Below are positions 6,557-12,066 of a stretch of DNA of 12,066 bases, piece by piece (within the stretch, counting starts at the first letter, position 1; each line of letters opens with the position of its first letter). The position numbers were made by a program, and so were the translations under genes. The notes beneath the pieces were generated by a model. That model did not search any database, was not told the DNA's origin, and worked only from the letters and a program-made list of their open reading frames with translations. The stretch covers positions 1-12,066 of the forward strand of contig CAAENU010000203.1 of the NCBI GenBank assembly GCA_900757415.1, read 5' to 3'. This stretch comes from an uncultured Oscillospiraceae bacterium. Its GTDB lineage: Bacteria; Bacillota; Clostridia; Oscillospirales; Oscillospiraceae.

Positions 6557-8764
6557 TTATGCCGGGCTGAATTGCTTGCGCTTCTCCTCGGCTTTCATCT
6601 GCCTATACAGTTTCTTGAACTCCGCGAAACTGATCCGCCCGGCCTCCTCGGCCTCCTCGCGGCTCGGCGTCCCGCCGTAGAAATTGAATACCGGGGAGAA
6701 AACGACGGTTTCACCGCCGCCGCCCGTTCCGCCGCCCGGTGTCGGCTTCGGCTTCGTCCATTCGTCCAGGAGGGCCGCCAGCTTGGACAGCGGCAGCACC
6801 GCCTCCGGCTCTCCGCCCTCACCGATCTGCGCCAGCGTCGGCGCCGTGGCAATACCGCCGGCAGCCAGGGCGGGGATCGTCGGAATGTTAAAGCCCAGGG
6901 TTTTCCCGCCGACGCCCGGAACCCAGTCCGGGATCGTCACGGAAATGCTGTTGATCTTCTCCAGCACCCAGTTGATTGCGGAAATAACCCCGTTTATGGG
7001 GGCTTTCGCCAGGTTCACGATCATGCCAAACACGTTTCCGAAAATGGCCACGATATTGTCCCAGGCGGCGCTCCAGTTGCCTGCAAATACGTTCTGCACA
7101 AAGTCAATGATATTGGCAAAAATGGCCTTGACGTTTTCCCAGGCTGCCGAAACACTTTCCCACCACCCGCTCAAATAAGCGGACAGCAGGGGGAAATTAG
7201 ACTGGAACGCAGAAACCAGGTTCGCCACGGCCTCGGAAACGCCGGTCTTGATGTTTCCCCATACCTCGGAGATCTTCGCGCCCAGTTCCACGGCTTTGGC
7301 CTTGATCTTGTCCCAGTTCTTATAAATCAGGATCCCCGCCGCCACAGCCAGGCCGATGGCGGCCACAACTGCCAGCACGGGAAGATTTAGCGCCGTCATG
7401 GCGCCCGCCAGGGTAAAGGTGCCCGTGGCGCTTGCTGCGGTGACCACTTTATACACGGCCATAACTGCGTTGTAGGCGGTGATCGCCACTTTATACGCCT
7501 TGTAGGCCGCCACAGCGGTGGCAATACCCGCCGCCAGCGCCAGGATCAGGGTGCGGTGTTCCGAAATCCATTTCACCGCGGTTTCCGCCGCCGGAATGAT
7601 GGTTCCGGTCATGTAGCTGCCGATCTTCTCCAGCGCCTCCGAAACCACCGGCAGGGCCGCCTCCGCGAACTCCCGCACATACGGCAGAATGTTGGTGCCC
7701 AGCTGCGTCAAGAAATTGGCGCCCAGGTTTTTAATCATCTTAATGTCGTATTTCAGGTTGTTGGTCTGCCGCTCAAAGGCGGTATTTGCCGCGCCGGTGG
7801 CTTCGTACATTTCCGCCGTCTTGCTGGTCAGGTTTTCGGCCTGGTTGCCTGCCATAGCCAGCACCGCGGTTTGTGCCTCCACAGAGGAGAACAGGCCAGC
7901 AAACGCCAGTTCGTTGCCTCCCACAGCGTCCTTTAGGGCGTCCAGAGATCCCTGCAGGCCCTTGCTTTCAAGCAGCGCCTGGCCGCTTTCATAGCCCATG
8001 TTTTTAAGGGCGGCCTGCATATTCTTGGACGGGGAGAGGAACGCCTGCATTGTGGCTTTCATCTGCGTAACCACTTCCGCCGTGGAACCTGTAACGCCGG
8101 TCAGCGTGGCCATGGCGCCCCATAGCTGTTCTTGCTCCAGCCCCAGGGTACTGGCCAGGGGAATGACCTTGCCCATGCCTGCGGCCAGTTCCGGGAAAGA
8201 GGTCTGGCCCAGTCTTACGGTGGCAAATGCCAGATCCGCCGCCTGCTGCACCGCCTCCGCGGAGGTATCGCCGTAACCCTTGGTTACGGCAGAAAGTAGG
8301 TTGATACTGTCCGTCGTGGTCGCGTTTCCCGCCGCCGCGGATTTTGCCGCGGTTTCCAGAATGGCCGCGGCGTCTGCGCTGTCACCGAAAGCAGAAACCA
8401 CCTGATACATTCCGTCCGTCAGGTCAGCCGTGGCCACGCCCGTGCGGTTGGAGATTTCCAGAACCTGATCCCCGATTTCCGCCGTTCGTGCGGCCACCTC
8501 TGCCTCCGTGCCGGTCAGCAGCGTGGAAACGTTGGCCAGCTGGGCCTCATACTCCGCCGCGGATTTCACCGCAGCGGTTCCCAGGGTCGCCACAGCGGTG
8601 GCGACTGCTACCATGGCACCGGCAGCGATCTTTCCCGCGGTCTTTGCCGTTTTCCCCAGCGCAGCCAGGTTCTTGTCTGCGGTGCTGCAGGCGGTTTTCA
8701 GGGAACCGTCCACCTTGCCGCCGATTTTCAGCATTAACTCATACGTTTTATTTTTGCCGGCCAT
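6557..8764 (-). CDS. Tape measure protein (P2 T-like, TP901 family)
   Basis: This 735-residue protein sets tail length and lies inside the tube until it leaves ahead of the DNA. The N-terminus has a hydrophobic alanine-rich segment (45-66). A TP901/PhageMin_Tail core follows (about 75-340), with the signature stretch SNRTGVATADLTDGMYQVVSAFG and the phrase FPELAAGMGKVIPLA. Two strongly hydrophobic segments, 405-428 and 461-481, could insert into the host membrane. Tryptophan-spaced repeats occur around 530-580 (WENVKAIF, WDNIVAIF). The C-terminus has the frequent tape-measure ending AAGGIATAPTLAQIGEGGEP with LPLSKL, then a proline/glycine linker and a charged helix. By the usual rule of about 0.15 nm per residue the tail would be near 110 nm. 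GGAGGAGGTGG sits 6 bases before the ATG, and the start overlaps the frameshifted chaperone end by 17 bases. Confidence 0.94.
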   Translation of the reverse strand: MAGKNKTYELMLKIGGKVDGSLKTACSTADKNLAALGKTAKTAGKIAAGAMVAVATAVATLGTAAVKSAAEYEAQLANVSTLLTGTEAEVAARTAEIGDQVLEISNRTGVATADLTDGMYQVVSAFGDSADAAAILETAAKSAAAGNATTTDSINLLSAVTKGYGDTSAEAVQQAADLAFATVRLGQTSFPELAAGMGKVIPLASTLGLEQEQLWGAMATLTGVTGSTAEVVTQMKATMQAFLSPSKNMQAALKNMGYESGQALLESKGLQGSLDALKDAVGGNELAFAGLFSSVEAQTAVLAMAGNQAENLTSKTAEMYEATGAANTAFERQTNNLKYDIKMIKNLGANFLTQLGTNILPYVREFAEAALPVVSEALEKIGSYMTGTIIPAAETAVKWISEHRTLILALAAGIATAVAAYKAYKVAITAYNAVMAVYKVVTAASATGTFTLAGAMTALNLPVLAVVAAIGLAVAAGILIYKNWDKIKAKAVELGAKISEVWGNIKTGVSEAVANLVSAFQSNFPLLSAYLSGWWESVSAAWENVKAIFANIIDFVQNVFAGNWSAAWDNIVAIFGNVFGMIVNLAKAPINGVISAINWVLEKINSISVTIPDWVPGVGGKTLGFNIPTIPALAAGGIATAPTLAQIGEGGEPEAVLPLSKLAALLDEWTKPKPTPGGGTGGGGETVVFSPVFNFYGGTPSREEAEEAGRISFAEFKKLYRQMKAEEKRKQFSPA

Positions 8765-9280
8765 GTTTCGCCACCTCCTCCGCGTACTGCGTCACCGTGT
8801 CCGCCAGTTCGTTTAAGTCCGAAACGGACAGGGCCAGAAGATAATCCAGCCCTGTCCGCAGTTGTATGGACAACCCGACGCAGGCCCTATTTATGACGGC
8901 GGGCGTTAGTTGTCCCCAGCCCCGCCGTAAAGAAAACCCACGACAATGCCTTTCAGCTTGATTGCCTCCTTTGCGGGGAGGCGCTCGAAAAACTCCAGCG
9001 GCAGGTGGGCGACGCGGGCCGCCATGAACTGGGCGTATTCCAGCGTCATTTCCACGGTTGCGGGGTTCGCCGCCGGGTTCTTCTTCGTCACGAAACGGCC
9101 CACGGCCTGCAGGTCTGCCGCCGTGGTGTCCTCCAGGCCGGACAGGTCCACCTCTGTGTACGTCTGCCCCTCAAAGGTGAAAGGCTTGTCCAGCTTCATA
9201 ACCAGGGCGTTTTCCTCCGCCGCGGTGTTTTCGTCGTTCTCCGCCAGCAGGGCGGTGTCCATTCTCTTTTCGTCGCTCAT
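8748..9280 (-). CDS. Tail assembly chaperone, -1 frameshifted long form (E-E')
   Basis: A -1 programmed frameshift at G-GGT-TTT (8939-8933) joins residues 1-116 of the short form to a 61-codon open -1 frame running from 8933 to the TAA at 8750-8748, giving about 177 residues. The extension reads SLRRGWGQLTPAVINRACVG, then SIQLRTGLDYLLALSVSD, then LNELADTVTQYAEEVAKHG, ending RQK. The helical, leucine-patterned, acidic second half is typical coding sequence and resembles E'-type C-terminal domains. The extension fills the otherwise empty gap 8765-8905 and ends 17 bases inside the tape measure gene, whose AGGAGG site it also contains. In P2 (E/E') and lambda (G/GT) the extension recruits the tape measure protein. 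The frameshift itself is inferred from sequence; no independent start for the -1 frame is apparent. Confidence 0.85.
8896..8928 (-). promoter_or_regulatory. Frameshift-stimulating hairpin
   Basis: On the minus strand ACGGCGGG (8928-8921) pairs perfectly with CCCGCCGT (8903-8896), an 8-bp stem with seven G-C pairs and a 17-base loop. It begins 4 bases after the slippery heptamer. The loop carries GGGG, so a pseudoknot is conceivable. It covers the zero-frame stop codon, so it cannot be a transcription terminator for this operon in any obvious sense, and no T-run follows. Confidence 0.75.
8906..9280 (-). CDS. Tail assembly chaperone, short form (P2 E-like)
   Basis: This 124-residue protein is the zero-frame product of the two-frame tail assembly chaperone locus. 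Such chaperones coat the tape measure protein before tube polymerisation and are absent from the finished virion. The sequence has an acidic N-terminus (residues 1-25), a conserved-looking segment KPFTFEGQTYTEVDLSGLED (32-51), and a helical part DLQAVGRFVTKKN and MTLEYAQFMAARVAHLP typical of the gpE-like family (Phage_TAC_7 type). It lies between tube and tape measure, the usual place. AAGGAG precedes the ATG by 10 bases. The last ten codons contain a slippery heptamer that lets part of the ribosomes shift to -1 and make the longer form described separately. Confidence 0.88.
   Translation of the reverse strand: MSDEKRMDTALLAENDENTAAEENALVMKLDKPFTFEGQTYTEVDLSGLEDTTAADLQAVGRFVTKKNPAANPATVEMTLEYAQFMAARVAHLPLEFFERLPAKEAIKLKGIVVGFLYGGAGDN
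8933..8939 (-). promoter_or_regulatory. Slippery heptamer GGGTTTT for -1 frameshifting
   Basis: Read on the minus strand in the zero frame as G-GGT-TTT, it fits the X-XXY-YYZ rule: both tRNAs can re-pair one base back as GGG-TTT. It lies nine codons before the zero-frame stop of the chaperone gene, the usual location in long-tailed phages. Confidence 0.85.
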
Positions 9281-9281
9281 G

Positions 9282-9797
9282 TCAGCACATCTCCTTAATC
9301 TTGGCCAGAACGTCCACGCCGTTGACCTTGTAAACCTCGTTCAGCTTGTCCAGTTCCACCACGGTCTTGCCGTCCACCTCAATGAGAATGTAAAGAGTGG
9401 TCAGCGTGATCTTAGTGTCCATGGAACTGCCTGCCTTGACCTTGCCGGTGGTCAGCTTTCCGCCGCGGCCACGAACCACCACACGCATGGGTCTGAACTC
9501 AATATCGCCCTCGGTGTTGGTGGTCTGCTGTGCGCCGCGGATCTCCAGCTGCACGGCCTTGGTCATGTCCATCATGTCGGCGGTTTCCTTGTCCAACAGA
9601 CGGAACGGGATTTCCAGTTCCTGATTGCTGAAATAGCCCACGGTGGGGTCGTCGATCTCACCCAGGATCCCGGCGCCGGTCACGGTTTCGCTGGACGGCT
9701 CAAAGTCCGGCAGCGTCATTTCCTCACCGACACCCAGCAGGCGGTTCCCCTTGTTGTAGACGTTGTAACGGTTGATCTTAGTGGGGATCGTGTTCAT
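9282..9797 (-). CDS. Major tail tube protein (P2 FII-like)
   Basis: This 171-residue protein stacks as rings to form the rigid inner tube through which DNA or effectors pass. Family signs are the opening IPTKINRYNVYNKGNRLLG, the acidic turn GILGEIDDPTVGYF at about residues 43-56, and the strand-rich C-terminal half ending in a segment that describes an inner barrel strand (KITLTTLYILIEVDGKTVVELD). Size and position directly after the sheath match the Phage_tube (FII) family. The ribosome binding site GGAGGTG is embedded in the last codons of the sheath gene, 7 bases before this ATG. The stop TGA is followed almost at once by the chaperone start, with AAGGAG sitting within the last tube codons. 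Confidence 0.94.
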   Translation of the reverse strand: MNTIPTKINRYNVYNKGNRLLGVGEEMTLPDFEPSSETVTGAGILGEIDDPTVGYFSNQELEIPFRLLDKETADMMDMTKAVQLEIRGAQQTTNTEGDIEFRPMRVVVRGRGGKLTTGKVKAGSSMDTKITLTTLYILIEVDGKTVVELDKLNEVYKVNGVDVLAKIKEMC

Positions 9798-9799
9798 CT

Positions 9800-11260
9800 T
9801 TATTCACCTCCGATTGCGCTTTCCAGGGCGTCCACGTCATACTCGCGGATATTTTCGATATATTCCGCGGGAATGTACGGGGCCAGGTAGGTGTGTACGG
9901 TCAGGTGGCCGGCCAGCAGGTTGGTAACGGGGTTTTCGTCGCTGCGGAACTCCACGCGGTAACCGGCGCAGTAGTCGCGGGCAACGTAGCCGTTGCCGAT
10001 AATGTTCTGGCTGTCCACAATAGACTGGATCAGGCGCTTATTGCCCGGCTTGTCAACTTTCTGGAAATAAGTCTGAATGAAATTATTTCCGTCCCAGTCA
10101 AAGAAACGGCGCACGGCCCACCAGCGATCTTTCGGATCCGTGGTGGAGGGATAGGCCGCGGTGTTGTTGCCCCAGGATTTGAACCCGTTGGCGTTGATCG
10201 CGGTAATGACGCCGTTGGCGTTCAGCACGTCGTTGGCCTGCTGCTGATCCAGCGCCACCGTGGTGCCGTCTTTCAGAACCGTGGCGGTGATCCGCAGGTC
10301 CTTATTGGACGGGCTTTCGTATGGCACGTCTGCGTTGTTGGCGTCCGTGTAGGCCGTCAGGGCGGCGAACATGGCGGAGAAATAATATTTCTTCTCGCCC
10401 ACGGCCACCATGGGCCACAGGGCCGCCGCATGGGCGGAACTGGCGCCCAGGGCTTCCTTGGCGCCCTTTACGCTGGTGTAAACCACCGCGCCGTCGCTGT
10501 CCGCGGAAATGTCCAAAAGGCAACTGCAATTAAAATTGCCGTTGATGTTCTCGGTCTTGGCCTGGAGGGCTGCCGCTACGGTAGGGGTGTGGCTCCAGCC
10601 GGGTGCCAGGATCAGGCCGGGCACCATGCCCAGGGTGGGGTAAATCTGGCGGATCAGTTCCAGGCCGGTTTCCTTACCGGTGGAGGTGTCCACGCCGCCC
10701 ACAATGTCGGCAGCGGTCACGCCGGAGGGTTTCAGGCTGGTGCTGCTCACGGTCAGACTGCTGGCCTCCTTGGCCGCCGTGGAAAGCAGCGTAATGGCCA
10801 CGCTGCCGTCGTCCTCATGTGCCGCCTCGTAGTCGCTGCCGGCCACCAGGGTGGCGCTGCCGTTCTTCACGGTCAGGGTGTTCAGCAGCACATATTTCTT
10901 GTCATACAGCACCACGCCGTCCACAACGTCGCAGCTTTCCGCCTGGTTCTGCGTGACGTGGGCCGCCTTATTGGGATCCAGCACGTTCACCAGGATAATG
11001 GGCGCAACGTTGAAAACCTGGAAACAGGCGCTAATGCTCTGGCAAAGGGTGAAGTTCTCGAAATCGTCCGAATAGCCGACGGCCTCCACAGCCTCCTTGT
11101 AGCTGTAAACCAGCTTTGGGGTGTTGACCGCCGCCGCGGGGTCTTTCGCCAGGTGAATGGGCGCCGTGCCGAAAATGACCTGCAGTCCAGCGCTGCCCTG
11201 AATGGGTACGGTCAGGCTTGTGGCCTGCTCGGTGTTATATACACCGTGTTTGTATGCCAT
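9800..11260 (-). CDS. Contractile tail sheath protein (P2 FI-like)
   Basis: This 486-residue protein forms the contractile outer cylinder of the tail, which shortens on baseplate triggering and drives the tube through the cell envelope. Family hallmarks visible are the N-terminal handshake region (MAYKHGVYNTEQ), PGLILAPGWS at residues 214-223, a C-terminal core with NGFKSWGNN at about 358-366, RRFFDWDGN at 384-392, and the closing domain with LAGHLTVHTYLAPYIPAE. This matches the phage tail sheath family (Phage_sheath_1). Residues about 112-190 are rich in serine, threonine and short strands and look like an inserted surface domain. AGGAGG lies 9 bases before the ATG. The tail tube gene begins 2 bases after its stop, and the last sheath codons contain the tube gene's GGAGGTG site, so the two are probably translationally linked. 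Length is close to P2 FI-type sheaths. Confidence 0.95.
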   Translation of the reverse strand: MAYKHGVYNTEQATSLTVPIQGSAGLQVIFGTAPIHLAKDPAAAVNTPKLVYSYKEAVEAVGYSDDFENFTLCQSISACFQVFNVAPIILVNVLDPNKAAHVTQNQAESCDVVDGVVLYDKKYVLLNTLTVKNGSATLVAGSDYEAAHEDDGSVAITLLSTAAKEASSLTVSSTSLKPSGVTAADIVGGVDTSTGKETGLELIRQIYPTLGMVPGLILAPGWSHTPTVAAALQAKTENINGNFNCSCLLDISADSDGAVVYTSVKGAKEALGASSAHAAALWPMVAVGEKKYYFSAMFAALTAYTDANNADVPYESPSNKDLRITATVLKDGTTVALDQQQANDVLNANGVITAINANGFKSWGNNTAAYPSTTDPKDRWWAVRRFFDWDGNNFIQTYFQKVDKPGNKRLIQSIVDSQNIIGNGYVARDYCAGYRVEFRSDENPVTNLLAGHLTVHTYLAPYIPAEYIENIREYDVDALESAIGGE

Positions 11261-11277
11261 GTTGTTCTACCTCCTGT

Positions 11278-11529
11278 TTAGTGTTTGACCTGTACCAGAC
11301 GATACAGGCGGGAAATATGCCCCGTGCCGCTCCGCAGGTTCTTCATGGCCTCCGGTAACTGCTCCAGGGGCACCACCAGGCCCTCCATGGCCGGCTGCTT
11401 CACGATAGCCTCCGCCAGCGCGGTGGGGATCCCGTTGGTGTATGCGGTGTACTGCTTCGCCACGCCCGGAATGGACGGGCCGCAGTAAACCACGGTGGTG
11501 GCCTGTTCGGCCTTTTTGGGTTTCGCCAT
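11278..11529 (-). CDS. Conserved-looking small protein before the sheath gene, unknown function
   Basis: This 83-residue protein begins MAKPKKAEQATTVVYCGPSI and ends in a basic stretch (SRLYRLVQVKH). I do not recognise a named family. It has a lysine-rich start, a short hydrophobic strand with one cysteine, a central region that may form helices (residues 34-65), and no signal peptide or membrane segment. Its start ATG at 11529 overlaps the stop of the upstream gene as TAATG. AAGGAGG lies 13 bases upstream, a rather long spacing that may be helped by translational coupling. The sheath gene follows 17 bases after its stop. Its place between terminator and sheath suggests a small tail or neck component, but that is inference. 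An in-frame ATG at 11628 is rejected because it would overlap the upstream gene by about 100 bases. Confidence 0.72.
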   Translation of the reverse strand: MAKPKKAEQATTVVYCGPSIPGVAKQYTAYTNGIPTALAEAIVKQPAMEGLVVPLEQLPEAMKNLRSGTGHISRLYRLVQVKH

Positions 11530-12008
11530 TATGTTTCTGGCACCTCCTTGAAAATCGCCGGTGCGTAGAACGGCAGCCCCACGGCGGCGAAATAATACGG
11601 GTGTGTGTCCTCCTCCTGGGTCGCCCACCGGATCGGGTGCTGCGCTTCATAGCGGTTTGCCACGATCCCGTCACGTTCGTAATGCCTCACGATCTCGTTG
11701 ACGATATGGAGGGCGTCGCGGTAGCCCTGTCGGTTCGGGTCCGGGTCGCACACGCAAATGACCATGACCACGTTTACGGTCTGCCGTGCGTCCTGCGCCG
11801 TCACCTCTCCGTCCGAAAGTTTCACGGCCACATAAGGCTCCGGCGGCGCTTCCGCGTCGGTTTCTTCGTCGTCGCCCTCACGAATGGGGAGGCCCTGCGG
11901 AACGATTTTCACCGCCCGCTCGACGCCCAGGGAATTGGTCAGGGTATAGTGGGAAAAAAGCTGTTTCAGGTCCTCCACAATGGCGTCCTGCAAAAACTCT
12001 TGTGTCAC
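11529..12008 (-). CDS. Putative tail terminator / tail completion protein
   Basis: This 159-residue protein is the most upstream complete gene of the tail cluster. Tail terminators cap the head-proximal end of the tube and sheath and join the tail to the head. The assignment rests mainly on position, just before sheath and tube, on size, and on a mixed alpha/beta look: an amphipathic N-terminal helix, a hydrophobic strand around VNVVMVICVCDPD, a central helix (YRDALHIVNEIVRHYERDG) and a C-terminal hydrophobic segment. I do not see a diagnostic motif. The start is taken as GTG at 12008 because AAGGAGG lies 9 bases before it. The frame is open to a GTG at 12044, but that longer form would place the Shine-Dalgarno site inside the coding region. 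The stop TAA overlaps the next ATG by one base. An alternative is a generic minor tail or connector protein. Confidence 0.6.
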   Translation of the reverse strand: MTQEFLQDAIVEDLKQLFSHYTLTNSLGVERAVKIVPQGLPIREGDDEETDAEAPPEPYVAVKLSDGEVTAQDARQTVNVVMVICVCDPDPNRQGYRDALHIVNEIVRHYERDGIVANRYEAQHPIRWATQEEDTHPYYFAAVGLPFYAPAIFKEVPET

Positions 12009-12017
12009 GCGGTTGCG

Positions 12018-12024
12018 CCTCCTT
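12018..12024 (-). promoter_or_regulatory. Ribosome binding site fixing the 12008 start
   Basis: The minus strand reads AAGGAGG, a full match to the anti-Shine-Dalgarno core, 9 bases before the GTG at 12008. It lies downstream of the alternative GTG at 12044, so it supports the shorter protein. Confidence 0.8.
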
Positions 12025-12066
12025 GACTTGTTTCCGTTTGTCACTTATAATTGCGGTGTGGTAATA

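Noticed and set aside
6641..6662. Two AGGAGG-like sites inside the tape measure gene
   Set aside because: They encode the REEAEEAG stretch in the proper frame and no start codon follows at a usable distance.
8896..8928. Hairpin read as a transcription terminator
   Set aside because: No T-run follows on the minus strand, the stem sits inside a continuous operon, and its distance from the slippery site fits frameshift stimulation.
6245..11281. Plus-strand open frames 6245-7390, 8946-9890 and 9893-11281
   Set aside because: They mirror the gpD/X/tape measure, chaperone/tube and sheath genes, show no family features and lack suitable ribosome binding sites.
11530..11628. Longer start at 11628 for the 83-residue protein
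   Set aside because: It would overlap the upstream gene by about 100 bases, its extra residues are arginine and glycine-rich shadow sequence, and the TAATG start at 11529 fits better.
12041..12066. End of a further gene at the right edge
   Set aside because: Stops occur on the minus strand at 12047-12045 (TAA) and 12043-12041 (TGA), so a preceding gene probably ends here, but fewer than 8 codons are visible and no frame can be chosen.
1..12066. CRISPR arrays, tRNA genes, insertion sequences, retroelement template repeat
   Set aside because: I looked on both strands and saw no short regularly spaced direct repeats, no cloverleaf candidates, no transposase motif and no reverse transcriptase; the repeats at 520-1464 are protein-coding Ig units.

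Overview
This is a GC-rich window (roughly 60 percent by eye) that carries one thing: a compact P2-type contractile-tail gene cluster, read entirely on the minus strand from about position 12008 leftward and off the left edge. Nearly every gene has a strong AGGAGG-like ribosome binding site a few bases before its start. Genes either overlap by 1 to 23 bases or are separated by gaps of about 15 to 17 bases, and no promoter, terminator, RNA gene, insertion sequence or CRISPR array is visible between them. The strong Shine-Dalgarno sites, high GC and the architecture of the tail fibre (group 3 type Ig-like repeats followed by a DUF6273-like domain) suggest a phage, prophage or tail-derived particle of a GC-rich Clostridia host, for example Oscillospirales from the gut. 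The host assignment is inference.

Layout in transcription order: putative tail terminator (12008-11529); an unrecognised 83-residue protein (11529-11278); tail sheath (11260-9800); tail tube (9797-9282); tail assembly chaperone E (9280-8906) with a -1 frameshifted extension E-E' (to 8748); tape measure protein (8764-6557); tail protein X with a LysM-like fold (6541-6329); baseplate hub gpD (6332-5334); spike gpV (5318-4875); gpU-like protein (4859-4467); gp25/gpW wedge protein (4470-4165); baseplate J (4172-3018); tail protein I (3025-2456); and a tail-collar fibre (2439 to beyond position 1).

Together these encode a complete contractile injection tail: sheath around tube, tape measure with its chaperone, hub and spike, wedge, and receptor-binding fibre. 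No capsid, packaging, lysis or lysogeny gene lies in the window, so phage and phage-tail-like bacteriocin cannot be told apart here.

The most useful discovery is a reading frame not annotatable as a simple ORF. A GGGTTTT slippery heptamer (8939-8933), followed after 4 bases by an 8-bp GC-rich hairpin, lies near the end of the chaperone gene. The -1 frame then runs open for 61 codons and stops 17 bases inside the tape measure gene. This is the P2 E/E' and lambda G/GT arrangement. I did not find a clearly new biological system; the rest is a well-formed but divergent member of a known class.
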